Assembly (NCBI RefSeq): GCF_037038585.1
Contig: NC_092559.1
Span: 13,440,488-13,504,487 of the forward strand
DNA length: 64,000 nt
Direction: 5' to 3'
Origin: Patagioenas fasciata
Taxonomy: Eukaryota; Chordata; Aves; Columbiformes; Columbidae
Shown here: piece after piece, positions 10,993 through 21,402 of the stretch
How positions within the stretch are numbered: the stretch's first letter is position 1
How the letters are laid out: the number at the start of each line of letters is the position of its first letter
Notes under the pieces: generated by a model
What the model was told of the DNA's origin: nothing
The model's database searches: none
The model's input: the letters and a program-made list of their open reading frames with translations, nothing else
Program-made: the position numbers and the translations under genes

Positions 10993-11648
10993 TGTCCTGG
11001 TATTGTTAAAAAACAAGTTTCTCTTTTAGTGAATTTTGCCTGGCAGCTAAAGCCTTCATATTAGCTGCATTTTCCTGGAGAACCAGATACATGTTTTGGT
11101 AAACCTAGCAATGGAATGCAAACTTATTGATAAGCACGGATGAACATCTCGTGAGAGGGGCAACGAGAAACCGGTGACCAAGAAACTGACCAACTATGTA
11201 TAACATTCCATTCACGTGAATACGTCATATAAAGTGGGAGATCAGGAGGATCTTGTCCCTCTTTTCCTTTTCCCTTCTGCTTATGACCGACATTAGGAGA
11301 GGACCTTGCTAGTTGTCCCTGCGAACTGAGGCCTAGTGAGAGACTGAATCCAGCTCCGGTTGGCTGCAGAGTCCAATCCAGGACTTCGGATGCTGGCTCT
11401 GCAGTTGCTGAGACTTTCAAGATTGCTTTTGTATATTTTGTATTATTTTCTCTATTCTTATTAGTAGCGTTAGTAAAACCTTTTTAATTTTTCCAACTCT
11501 CTTCTCTCTGTCCTTCTTTCCCTCCCGATCACCTGTCCTTACTGGGAAGGGGGGAGAGGGAGGGGCAAAATGGGGAAGTGGGGGGGAGAGGAGGCTAAAA
11601 ATACATCTGCCAGGGTTTTATTGTCACCCCGCAATCTAACCCTCAACA
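10993..11648 (+). repeat. Solo LTR, ERV family A
   Basis: 656 bp from TGTCCTGG to CTCAACA, matching the A2 LTR along its whole length. Flanks are ccatt (10988-10992) and ccact (11649-11653), a 5-bp duplication with one mismatch. The CGCG palindrome has decayed to TCTCGTGAGA (11147-11156). The CACGTG palindrome is kept. Confidence 0.9.
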
Positions 11649-12015
11649 CCACTGAAATTGAATTATGGTGTTTATGAGTGATATGAAGTAAAATAACAGT
11701 CTTAGCTAATGTGCAAGGCCTGATTTAGGATTTAGCCAGTACCCTGCAAAATAATTACACAGTTTGTAAGAATTAGGACTGTAAGACAAAATGGCTAACA
11801 TTATCTAATAGCATAAAGTGATTAGATCCTAAAACTTCATTTTCAGCTCTCAATCTGCATATATGGGTTTCTGTGGGAACTGGATATGCTTGTGTGATGT
11901 TTTTTCTTGTAGTCCTTCAAATAATCTGGAGAATGATACAGAATGCAAAGAAGAACAAAGCCGGGTCCTTACTGTGCTCATTGAGAACCTGATTTTTAAA
12001 CCAAAAAGGGGGAAA
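11649..12015 (+). other. Remnant of class II ERV 3' end with polypurine tract
   Basis: Mostly unassignable, but 11900-12015 reads as an envelope cytoplasmic-tail-like stretch and ends in a purine run (AAAAAGGGGGAAA, 12003-12015) directly before a TGTTGG LTR start, as in the element ending at 59504. Confidence 0.4.
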
Positions 12016-12560
12016 TGTTGGAAAGTAAAATGTGAGAAAGCAAGATGTGTGGTTCCAGCCACCTGTATGATAAAGGAAGAGCAACACTAACATGACCATC
12101 TGGATGGTCAAAGGCATAATACTAACATAATAATATATAAAGGGCCTTGGACAGATTATTTTGAAGTGAGTTTCTCATAATTATAAAAAGTTATAGCCCA
12201 GACTTGCAAGAATGGTATCTCAGGCCGGATAACCGCCCCCAAGTGTATGTGATGTGTGAATGTCCTTGGGCCTGGTCTGTGAATGAGTGGGAACATAACT
12301 GAAACAAAGATAACATGAGTGTGGTGTGTTTTTAATAACAATTACTGGAAAAACATGTAACATCTTAGTCCAGGCCCCTATCTGTAAATCCTATTAATTG
12401 TCAGTGGCTAATAAAGAGAGGGTCTCAGCCTGGCTCAGCTCTCTGCTTGACCCGGCTCTGCGCTCCTTCCTGAACAAGATCTCTGACTGTACATGCATCT
12501 CTGTCTGCATCCCAGTATGCGTTGTCCCTAATCGCCTCAGCAGGGAGAAGAGCTCTTGAG
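12016..12560 (+). repeat. LTR-like sequence, class II ERV (3' boundary uncertain)
   Basis: Starts TGTTGGAAAG straight after the polypurine tract. It has a TATA-like AATATATAAAGGG near 12133 and AATAAA near 12411. I could not place the end; it lies somewhere between about 12490 and 12610. Confidence 0.5.
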
Positions 12561-12616
12561 ACCCTTCCTGTGCTGTGTTTATGTAGCCAGTGTCATGATC
12601 TTGCTGGAAGGCATAG

Positions 12617-13280
12617 TGTCCTGTTTTTTTTAAAAACAAGACAAGTTTCTCTTTTAGTGAATTTTCCTTTCAGCTAAAGTCTTCTTAGTAACTGAACTTT
12701 TCTAAAGTAGGATACATGTTTTGGTAGACATAGCAATGGAATGCAAGGTCACTAATAAGGATGCACGTCCCGTAAGTGAGAGGGGCAAGAAGGAGGGAAC
12801 TGAACAGGTGACTAAAACTGACCAATTAAATATTCCATCCCATTCACGTGATACTTTATATAAAAGTGGGAGATCACAAGGATCTCGTCCCTTTTTTCGC
12901 TCTTTGATTATGGCCGGCATTTGGGAAGGACCCTGCGAGTTGTCCCTGTGAACTGAGGCCTAGTGACAGACTGAATCCAGTTCCAGTTTGCTGCAGAGAC
13001 CAGCCCAGGACTTCCGGGTGCCTGCTGCTGCTGCCGGAGCAGTTCTTTGCCAGGATTTTCAAGATCAGTTTTGTATATTTTGTATTATTTTATCTGTTTT
13101 ATTAAGCAGCATTAGTAAAACACTTTTAATTTTTTCCAACTCTCTCTCTCTCTGTCCTTCTTTGCCTTCCAGTCGCCTGTATTTAGTGGGGAGGGAGGGC
13201 TAAGGGGGCTGGGGGGAAGAAGAGGGGGTTAACAAAGCATCTGCCACAGTTTATTTTCCCCCTGCAATCAAACCGTGACA
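12617..13280 (+). repeat. Solo LTR, older ERV family-A subtype
   Basis: 664 bp from TGTCCTG to GTGACA, clearly homologous to A2's LTR but well diverged. A perfect 5-bp target duplication, catag, flanks it (12612-12616 and 13281-13285). The CGCG palindrome is lost. The CACGTG core remains near 12845. Confidence 0.9.
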
Positions 13281-13285
13281 CATAG

Positions 13286-16200
13286 TCAGCTATGGACTGC
13301 TAAATATAATCTAGACCTCCATGGCTGCATCCTGTGGTGTATTCCGCTCACTGTGTTCAGAGTTTCCAAATCATGGGCCGGCTTACATAGCACCTGATCT
13401 GCTAGCAACAAATGGGATGGACCTGTCTCAAAAGGGAAAAAGATCCTGGAGCAGGAGTTAGCAGGAACTATTGAGAGGGCTTCAAACTAGCTTTGAAGGG
13501 GGAGGAAACCAGGTGTGGCAGAGACACATCCAAGGGTGACAGGCTGGCATCTGAGGGTAGTGCTAACGGGGCCCTTTGGTCTGGAATCAATGGCTCAGCT
13601 GAAGTGCATCTATACAAATGCACGCAGCATGGGCAACAAGCAGGAGGAACTGGAAGCCCTTGTGAGGCAGAAAAACTGTGAAACATGGTGCGATGACTCT
13701 CATAACTGGAGCACTGCAGTGGATGGCTATAAACTCTTCAGAAGGGATAGGCAAGGAAGGAGAAGAGATGGGGTAGCCATGTGTGTTAGGAAAGGTTTTG
13801 ACTGTGTGGAATTTGAAGAGGGTAATTATAGGGTTGAGTGTCTATGGGTGAGAATCAAGGGGAAGGGCAACAAGGCGGACATCCTGGTTGGGGTCTGTTA
13901 CAGACCACCCAACCAGGATGAAGAGGCAGATGAAATATTTTGCAGGCAGCTGGGAGAAGTCTCCTGATCACTAGCCCTTGTTCTTATGGGGGACTTCAAC
14001 CTACCAGATGTCTGCTGGAAATACAACGCAGCAGAGAGGAAGCAGTCTAGGAGGTTCCTTCAGTGCATGGAAGACAACTTCCTGACACAGCTGGTTAGTG
14101 AGCCTACCAGGGATGGAACCCCAATGGATCTGTTTTTTGTTAACAGAAAAGGACTCATGGGAAATGTGTCAGTTGGAGATTGCCTTGGGTATAGTGATCA
14201 TGAAATGATTGAGTTCACTATCCTTGGAGAAGTTAGGAGGGTGGTCAGCAGAACTGCCACTTTGGACTTCTGAAGGGCAGACTTTGACCTCTTCAGAAGG
14301 CTGGTTGGCAGAGTCCCTTGGGAGGCAGTCCTGAAGGACAAAGGAGTCCAGGAAGGCTGGTCTCTCTTCAAGAAGGTAATCTTAGAGGTTCAGGAGCAGA
14401 CCATCCCCATGTGCCGGAAGGCAAGCCAGCAAGGAAGAAGGCCGGCCTGGCTGAATAGAGAGCTGTGTCTGGAACATAGGAATAAAAAGAGAATTTATAA
14501 CCTTTGGAAGGAGGGGCAGGCCACTCAAGAGGAATACAAGAATTCTGTGAGGTTGTGCAGGGAGAAAAATAGGAGGGCCAAAGATGAACTAGAGCTGAAC
14601 CTGGCTACTGCTGTGAAAGGCAATAAGAAATGTTTCTATAAATATATTAGCAACAAGAGGAGGGTTAAGGAGAATCTCCATCCCCTGATGGATGCAGAGG
14701 GAAATATAGTGACAGAAGATGAGGGAAAGGCTAAGGTATTAAATGCCTTCTTTGCCTCAGTCTTTAATAGTCAGAACAGTTGTGCTCCAGGTACCCAGCC
14801 CCCTGAGACAGAAGAAAGGGATGGGGAGCAGAATGAAGCCCCATTAATCCAAGGGGAAATGGTTAGAAACCTGCTACACCACTTGGACATGCACAAGTCT
14901 ATTGGGTCAGATGGGATCCATCCAAAGGGTCTGAGGGAGCTGGTGGAGGTGATCACTAAACCACTTTCCATTTTCGGTCAGCAATCTTAGCTAACTGGGG
15001 AAGTCCTGGTTGACTGGAAGTTGGCAAACGTGACACCCATCTACAAGAAGGGCCGGAAGGACGATCTGGGGAACTACAGACCTGTCAGTCTTACCTCAGT
15101 GCTGGGTGAGGTCATGGAGCAGATGATACTGAGTGATATCACATGGCACATTCAAGAGAACCGTATTATCAGGTCCAGTCAACATGGGTTTATGAAAGGC
15201 AGGTCCTGTTTGACCAACCTGATCTCCTTCTATGACAAGGTGACCCAACTAGTAGATGAGGGAAAGGCTGTGAATGTTGTGTACTCAGACTTCTGTAAGG
15301 CCTTTGACACTGTATCCCACAGCATTCTCCTGGAGAAGTTGGCAGCTCGTGGCCTGGATGGGTATATTCTGCAATGAATAAAGAACTGGCTGGAGGGCCA
15401 GGCCCAAAGAGTTGTGGTCAATGGAGCCAAATCCAGTTGGCAGCCGGTCATGAGTGGTGTCTCCCAGGGCTCAGTACTGGGGCCAGTTCTGTTTAATCTC
15501 TTTATCAATGATCTGGATGAAGGTATTGAGTAAGTTTGCAGATGACACCAAATTGGGTGGGAGTGTTGATCTGCTGGAGGGTAGGATGGCCATACAGAGG
15601 GTTCTGGACCAGCTGGATCGTTGGACTGAGGCCAACTGTATGAAGTTTAACAAGACCAAATGCCGGGTCCTGCACTTGGGTCATAACAAGCCCAGGCAAC
15701 ACTACAGGCTCAGAGAAGAGTGGCTGGAAAGCTACCTGGCAGAGAGTGATCTGGGCGTGTTGAATGACAGTCAGCTGAATATGACCCAGCAGTGTGCCCA
15801 GGTGGCCAAAAAGGCCAACAGCATCCTGGCTTTTATCAGGAATAGTGTGGCCAGCAGGACTAGAGAAGTGATTGTCCCCTGTACTCGGCACTTGTGAGAC
15901 CGCACCTTGAATACTGTGTTCAGTTTTGGGCCCCTCATCATAAGAAGGTCATTGAAGTACTAGAGAGAGTGAAGAGGAGGGCAACGAAGCTGGTGAGGGG
16001 CCTGGAGCACAAGTCTTATGAGGAGCAGTTGAGGGGACTGGGGCTGTTCAGCCATGAGAAAAGTAGGCTGAGGTAAGACCTTATCACTCTGTACAACTAC
16101 CTGAAAGGAGGTTGTAGCATGGAGGGTGTTGGCCTCTTCTCCCAAGTAGTAAGTGATAGAACAAAAGGAAATGGCCTCAAGTTGTGCCAGGGGAGGTTTA

Positions 16201-16412
16201 GATTGGACATTAGGAAAAAAGTCTTCATGGAAAGGATTGTCAGGCATCGGAAAAGTCTGCCCAGGGAAGTGGTGGAATCACCATCTCTGGAGGTGTTTAA
16301 AACGCATTTAGATGAGGTTCTTAGGGACATGGTTTAGTGCTAAAGTTAGGTTATGGTTGGACTTGATAATCCTGAGGGTCTTTTCCAACTGAAATGAGTC
16401 TATGATTCTATG
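13286..16412 (+). mobile_element. CR1 LINE, near full-length ORF2 with endonuclease and RT, decayed
   Basis: Starts in typical CR1 5' sequence. ORF2 runs mainly in one frame: endonuclease (13590-14273, with NARSMGNKQEELE, YRPPNQD, GDFNLPDVCW, YSDHEMIEF) and RT (14880-15900, [24 protein letters not shown]). It ends in TATGATTCTATG. Breaks include a TGA at 13965, a stop at 14988, a TGA after the KAFDTV block and a frame shift near 15400-15540. Compared with the copy at 61384, 18 nt just before the catalytic Glu of the endonuclease (at about 13678) are missing, so the endonuclease is inactive. Three kilobases makes it one of the two longest CR1 copies here. Confidence 0.88.
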
Positions 16413-18780
16413 TTTTAAGCTTTAGCTTGATAAAATAAACCAAATTTACACCTGCAACCTGAGAAATGCTACATTTTTTTCCAGGCTCCGGGGTGTGGTA
16501 GAATTCCCAGGGCAGGTTTAGATGTCGTCAGTTGGCTACACAGCATCCCTTCCTTAAATGTCAAGGCCTTAGCTGACAGTGTTTGTATAGGCTGTGAAGT
16601 TTGTGGAGAGAACTTATCCTCAGCAAATGTTTAGCCAGAGCCTCTCTGAAAAACAACAGGAAAGTGGGGAACAAATATAAGATTCAGTGATTGCCCTGAT
16701 TTGTCAAACTCTCCAAAGATCCATGGCAATAACTGAGGCCAAAACATCTTTAGTCAGCCCCCAAGGTTTTTGTAAGCTCTGCCTGCCCTCATCCCAGACC
16801 TCACAATTCCTAAATAGAACCGGCAGAGTGTTTGGGGAAAAGCTGTGATTTTCTCTGAGAAATCAACCATTGTGTGGGAGCCCTAAAAATGGTGCCATGG
16901 TATGTACACACTATGGTTTTGTTTGTTCAAGCATTCTTGCTCATAGAAATAGTAAAAACTAAGTCCTCATTGTACATGTACATAGGATGAATATTCTGAG
17001 TTTCAGTCTGTTCTGTTCTCTTTCCCATTAATAACTAGGGTAATCTTCTTTCAAACTCAAAATGTCATGACTCTAAAGCTAGGAAGATATTACATGCTTA
17101 AGAAGATGTATTCAACTTTTGGTGTATATACTTTATACATAAAGTAAAATATTTAAAAGCTAATTTTTACTTGTTCGGTCTAACAGAATTAGAAAGCAGG
17201 TAGGGTTTTTTTGTTGCTGTTGGCTTTTTGTTGTTTTGTTTGTTTGTTTTTTTCAAAGTATTGCTTTACTTTTTTTTTTCTCCCTAAGATCTTAATAGCA
17301 AAAATGACGTCCTTTGTGGCCTACTTCCCATTTTCAAATTAAACTATATGACACAGGGATTTCGTTTTCTTTATTCTATTATTCTTATTTTTGGTTGATT
17401 ATATCTGTGTCCTACCATATTCAAAACTGAGTTATATATTTCCATGGGGAGACAGAGCAGGAAGGAAATTACTTGTTGTAACCATCATTCTCACTATGAT
17501 ATAAACACTTCTGTGAGAGGATGGTTATCTAAAAATAATTGAATTCTCCATTTACCTTATCTCCACTGGAAACTTGTTCCTGTCAAGAGGGATGCTTGGT
17601 CTCCAGATCTTGTGTATCTTTGCCCAGGCTTTATGCATGGCATGAGATAACAGTAAGTACTAACTCAGTAGATTCTAGATCAAAATCTAGTACTATGCTG
17701 TGATCATTAGCATAGTTTGCTGAAAATATTACCTGAAGCATATATTTTTCAGCTTTTAGTCTTTGTTGTATTTGCCTGCTTGGCAGTTTCATATTAGGAC
17801 AGTTAGTTCTAAAAATAAGTATTTTAAAGTATAGTTTTGGGAGCTGAAGTTGACAAATAGATATTAGATTCACTTACTGCCAAAATTTCAGTGCTATTTA
17901 TATTGGTAACTGCCAGTTTAAAAGAAAAACTCCACTTAACAGGGATGTAGGAAACTCTCAACTTATCCAAATACTGCATGTTTACAATTCAAACATTTCA
18001 TTTTTATGTTTCAGATTGAAAGTAACGATCAATACTTTAAAAAGGATATACTTAAAGTCAGATTCCTAAACACCTACAAAGGATGCTTAAAGGCCACTTA
18101 GAAATCTGAAACCAGGTTAATTTTGTGTAGGGAGCTAATTTGAGGCAACTAGATGTGAAACTATTAGAAATTGTTGCTCATTTGGCCAATATGAATTGTG
18201 GAAAAGATTAAGGGCAAGTGCTAGATGGCTTCCTAGCCAAGGAGATCATTCTAGATTCTGGAAATACACACAGGCTGTCAAATGCATTAAGGAAACAAGT
18301 TTTTTCTCCCAGGCAAAAATGAACAAGAGCTTCAAAATGAGATTAATAACAAGAATTTTAAAAGTATTCTGAAATAATATAAGATTTTTATATATAAACG
18401 CAATTTTCTATAGTTAATTTCATAATTCAGCAGAACAAATTTGCACCTTCTCAATGTCTTACTCTCTTTTCTAAGCAACTCTTTCTAAATATTGGTTTTT
18501 TATGTTCCAAATTGTCTTTGCATGTGACATTTCATTTTTTTATCCTGCTTATGGCAACAATGTAATAAAGTTCAAGTGCTTAAGCAAACGTCTTCATTTA
18601 TTAAGTGTAGAGAGATTATACTGCTCCAATGATAGCTTTTCTCTGTTGTAACTAATGAGTATGATAGGGGATGCACTGATTCCCAGACCTCAGAGATACG
18701 GTAAAAATATTCAGATTGAAAAATATAGTCATACACATTAATAGAAAAGCTGCCTGTATGAATCGCTGTCTCAGCCTAGG
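16413..18780 (+). other. No gene recognised
   Basis: AT-rich sequence with T-runs near 17205-17280 and only short frames. I see no domain, LTR boundary or RNA gene. The last bases (ctagg, 18776-18780) are the left target duplication of provirus A2. Confidence 0.5.
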
Positions 18781-18933
18781 TGTCCTGGTTTTGTTAAAAA
18801 CAAGTTTCTCTTTTAGTGAATTTGCCTGTCAGCTAAAGCCTTCATATTAGCTGCATTTTCCTGGAGAACCCGACACATGTTTTGGTTAAACCTAGCAATG
18901 GAATGCAAACTTATTGATAAGCACGGATGGACA

Positions 18934-18943
18934 TCTCGCGAGA
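18934..18943. promoter_or_regulatory. CGCG palindrome TCTCGCGAGA in family-A U3
   Basis: A perfect 10-bp palindrome identical to the vertebrate CGCG promoter element bound by BANP. It is also present in A2's 3' LTR (25038-25047) and in A1 (1955-1964), and CpG-decayed in the solo LTR at 11147-11156. It lies about 75 bp upstream of the TATA-like site, a plausible activator position. Binding is inferred from the motif only. Confidence 0.55.
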
Positions 18944-18996
18944 GGGGCAACGAGAAACTGATGTCCGAGAGACTGACCAACGGTGTATAACATTCC

Positions 18997-19020
18997 ATTC
19001 ACGTGAATACTTCATATATA
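18997..19020 (+). promoter_or_regulatory. E-box palindrome and TATA-like core of A2 LTR
   Basis: ATTCACGTGAAT contains the CACGTG E-box and is followed 5 nt later by CATATATA. The CACGTG or a near form recurs at the same place in all five other family-A LTRs in the window, so this is probably the LTR core promoter. Confidence 0.5.
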
Positions 19021-19449
19021 GTGGGTGATCACGAGGATCTGGCCCCTTTTTCCCTTTGCCTTTTCCCTTTTTCCTCATGGCTGACATTAGGAGAGGACCT
19101 TGCTGGTCGTCCCTGCGAACTGAAGCCTAGTGAGAGACTGAATCCAGCTCCGGTTGGCTACAGAGTCTAATCCAGGACTTTGGGTGCTGGCTCTGCAGTT
19201 GCTGAGACTTACAAGATTGGTTTTGTATATTTTTTATTATTTTCTCTATTCTTATTAGTAGCATTAGTAAAACATCTTTAACTTTTCCAACTCTTCTCTC
19301 TCTGTCCTTCTTTCCCTCCCGATCGCCTGTCCTGAGTGGGAAGGGGGGAGAGGGAGGGGCAAAAGGGGAAAGTGGGGGGGAGAGGAGGTTAACAATACAT
19401 CTGCCAGGGTTTGATTGTCACCCCGCAATCCTAACCCTCGACAGATAAT

Positions 19450-19467
19450 TGGCGCCCAACGTGGGGC
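19450..19467 (+). other. Primer binding site, tRNA-Lys(1,2)
   Basis: TGGCGCCCAACGTGGGGC, a perfect 18-nt complement to the 3' end of tRNA-Lys(CUU), 6 nt after the LTR. ERVL elements of mammals are named for a leucine tRNA, so this primer choice is a point of difference. Confidence 0.88.
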
Positions 19468-19602
19468 CAGAGAAAGGGGTAAATTTGGAGATTTTTGGCT
19501 TTTCTACTGCTCTGACGTACCTTTCAATTTTCTTGGCACGGTGCCAACTCATAGAGTTGTGATACTCGCGCGTCTGTTTGATTCGGATATTATTTAGTCG
19601 TG

Positions 19603-21327
19603 ATGATGATCCTGTGTGGTTTGGCGCTGGTTTATTTCATTATATTGCAGCCGCTAATGAATTTCTACTCGCTTCTGCTTTACCTTGAAAAACCTCCAGG
19701 AGAGATTAAAGAGCAGAATGGCTCTATATTTGCTAATTGGTCAAGCGAATCTTTAGAAAGGCTGACTAACAATACTTTTGTGATTTCGCTGGGACAGTTT
19801 GCAAATGTTTTAGAGAACTTTGAATATCCTTGGAGCTTTGATAGAACTGTGATGGTGTTATCTGGTTTGCTGAATGTGTGTCAGTTTGTGTTACTGTTAA
19901 GAGAAATGAGGTTCAATAGGAGGTTTGCGTCTCTTCTTAGTCCTGAGATTTGCGGTGTGTCTTCGGAAGCTTTAGCAAAAAGCACTCCTAGCCGCTCGAG
20001 AAAAGGCAAAACAGCCAAAGCTGCCGCTGCAGCCACTGCCCCCCCAACCGCGGCTTCACAGGCTGAAGCTCCAGCTCCTCCGCAGAGCTCCTCTGCCAAG
20101 GTCGCTGCAGATAACGTTACCTCTCCAGCCTCAAAGGCTAACAAGGCAGCCCCCCCGTCTTCACACACTGGGCACTGTTGCTGCTGTAACCACAGCAATC
20201 ACTGTGACAGTCATTCAGACTCTGAAAATGAATCAAATGATGGTGAACTCATATCAGCATCAGTTGCTGGTTGTAAGAAAGTCACTAGAAAGACTACCCG
20301 TGCAGCAGGTGATGGCACAGGGCCAACATCAACCCAAGAGACATCATCAGGACAGGGTGGAGATGAAGTGACCACCACTCGGTCCTTTTCTCCAGGTGAG
20401 CTGAGAGATCTGCGAAAAGACTTTAGTCGTCGTGAAGGCGAGAATATTTTAACCTGGCTGCTGCGATGCTGGGACAATGGGGCAGAAACAATTGAATTAG
20501 AAGGTGGTGAAGCCAGGCAGCTGGGATCTCTGTCAAAAGATTCCACCATTGATAGGGCAATTTCAAGAGAGTCTAATGCCGCTACTCTCTGGACCCGACT
20601 CCTGGCAGCTATGAAAGTCAGATTTCCCTACAAGGAAGATTGTATATCCAAGTTAGGGAAATGGAATACTATGGAGAGAGGTATCCAGTTCCTGAGAGAA
20701 TTAGCTGTGCGAGAGATCATCTATCTAGGACCAAACAGCCAAGAGGGGACAGACCCAGATAGAATCAATTGTACAAAATCTATGTGGCGCAGATTTGTAC
20801 AAAGTGCACCACCTGCATATGCTAAGTCATTGGCAGGAATGGTCTGGTCGGCTAGAGGTATACAAGAAATTAATGAAGTGATTGAGCAGCTCCGGTACTT
20901 TGAGGACAGCCTTGCTGGTTCTCTACGGGCTTGTGTCTCCGCTGTGGAGAAACTGTGTGAAAAATCTGATGACCGGTTTGAAAAGCTGTTGCAAGAAATC
21001 AAAGAGCTCAGAGAAGACTCGTACCGTTCACGACCTGCACAAACCTATGTTTCAGCTGTTAGGAGAAGGCGTTTCCAATCTCGGGAGAGAGGGCAGAGAC
21101 AGCCCACAAAAAGAGGTTCACTGTGGTTCTTCCTACATGAGCAGGGAGAAAATATGAATAAGTGGCATGGAAGGCCTACCTCAGAACTTCAAGAACGAGT
21201 ACGTGAGATAAAAGGAAAAACTCCTAGGAAGGTGGCTGCTCCAGTTTACAAAAGGAGCAGAAGAGATTCTGATGCTCTTGAAGGAACCTCTAATTCACAC
21301 CCAGAGACTGTGCAAAACAGGAATTAG
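19603..21327 (+). CDS. gag: Gag polyprotein of ERV-A copy A2 (open, N-terminally shortened)
   Basis: 574 codons from the first ATG to an amber UAG at 21325. Structural protein expected to form the particle. N-terminus: hydrophobic residues 2-28 and a second hydrophobic helix at about 82-99, so membrane insertion is likely; no Gly-2 myristoylation signal is seen. Residues ~115-190 are Ala/Ser/Pro-rich, 191-204 form a Cys/His cluster (HCCCCNHSNHCDSH), 261-435 are the probable capsid, 436-471 are predicted coiled coil, and 487-505 are Arg-rich. No CCHC zinc knuckle is present. About 150 bp found in A1 are deleted just upstream, so the natural start is probably lost and this ATG is a substitute. 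The ERVL assignment comes mainly from the linked pol. Confidence 0.85.
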   Translation: MMILCGLALVYFIILQPLMNFYSLLLYLEKPPGEIKEQNGSIFANWSSESLERLTNNTFVISLGQFANVLENFEYPWSFDRTVMVLSGLLNVCQFVLLLREMRFNRRFASLLSPEICGVSSEALAKSTPSRSRKGKTAKAAAAATAPPTAASQAEAPAPPQSSSAKVAADNVTSPASKANKAAPPSSHTGHCCCCNHSNHCDSHSDSENESNDGELISASVAGCKKVTRKTTRAAGDGTGPTSTQETSSGQGGDEVTTTRSFSPGELRDLRKDFSRREGENILTWLLRCWDNGAETIELEGGEARQLGSLSKDSTIDRAISRESNAATLWTRLLAAMKVRFPYKEDCISKLGKWNTMERGIQFLRELAVREIIYLGPNSQEGTDPDRINCTKSMWRRFVQSAPPAYAKSLAGMVWSARGIQEINEVIEQLRYFEDSLAGSLRACVSAVEKLCEKSDDRFEKLLQEIKELREDSYRSRPAQTYVSAVRRRRFQSRERGQRQPTKRGSLWFFLHEQGENMNKWHGRPTSELQERVREIKGKTPRKVAAPVYKRSRRDSDALEGTSNSHPETVQNRN

Positions 21328-21402
21328 AGGTGCCCTGCCTCCAACCAGGTGGAGGAAAGGGATAACAGAGTTTATTGGACTGTACAAATACTATGGCCTG
21401 GT
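21325..21402 (+). promoter_or_regulatory. Candidate UAG readthrough signal between gag and pol
   Basis: UAG at 21325-21327, then a 10-nt spacer, then stem CCTCCA (21338-21343) / TGGAGG (21350-21355) closing the loop ACCAGG. That loop is perfectly complementary to CCTGGT at 21397-21402, allowing an H-type pseudoknot. Gag and pol are in the same frame with no other stop between them. Gammaretroviruses use a UAG plus a pseudoknot 8 nt downstream in the same way. The structure here is predicted by eye only. Confidence 0.55.

Larger units (their letters stand above)
18781..19443 (+). repeat. 5' LTR of provirus A2
   Basis: TGTCCTGG ... CTCGACA, 663 bp, with U3 carrying TCTCGCGAGA (18934-18943), the 12-bp palindrome ATTCACGTGAAT (18997-19008) and a TATA-like CATATATA (19013-19020). 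A1 has CATATAAAAG at the TATA position. Confidence 0.93.

Noticed and set aside
18813..18998. Open frame of 61 codons, identical at 24917-25102 and similar on the opposite strand at 1900-2157
   Set aside because: It is antisense to the family-A LTR and repeats only because the LTR repeats. No start context or motif.
19415..19597. 60-codon frame across the end of the A2 LTR, primer site and leader; also in A1 (1302-1484)
   Set aside because: It begins with a non-ATG codon inside the LTR and covers the primer site. Conservation is explained by the leader RNA sequence.
19881..20549. Two reverse-strand frames of 105 and 112 codons within gag
   Set aside because: Shadow frames of the Ala/Ser-rich and capsid parts of gag; no independent evidence.
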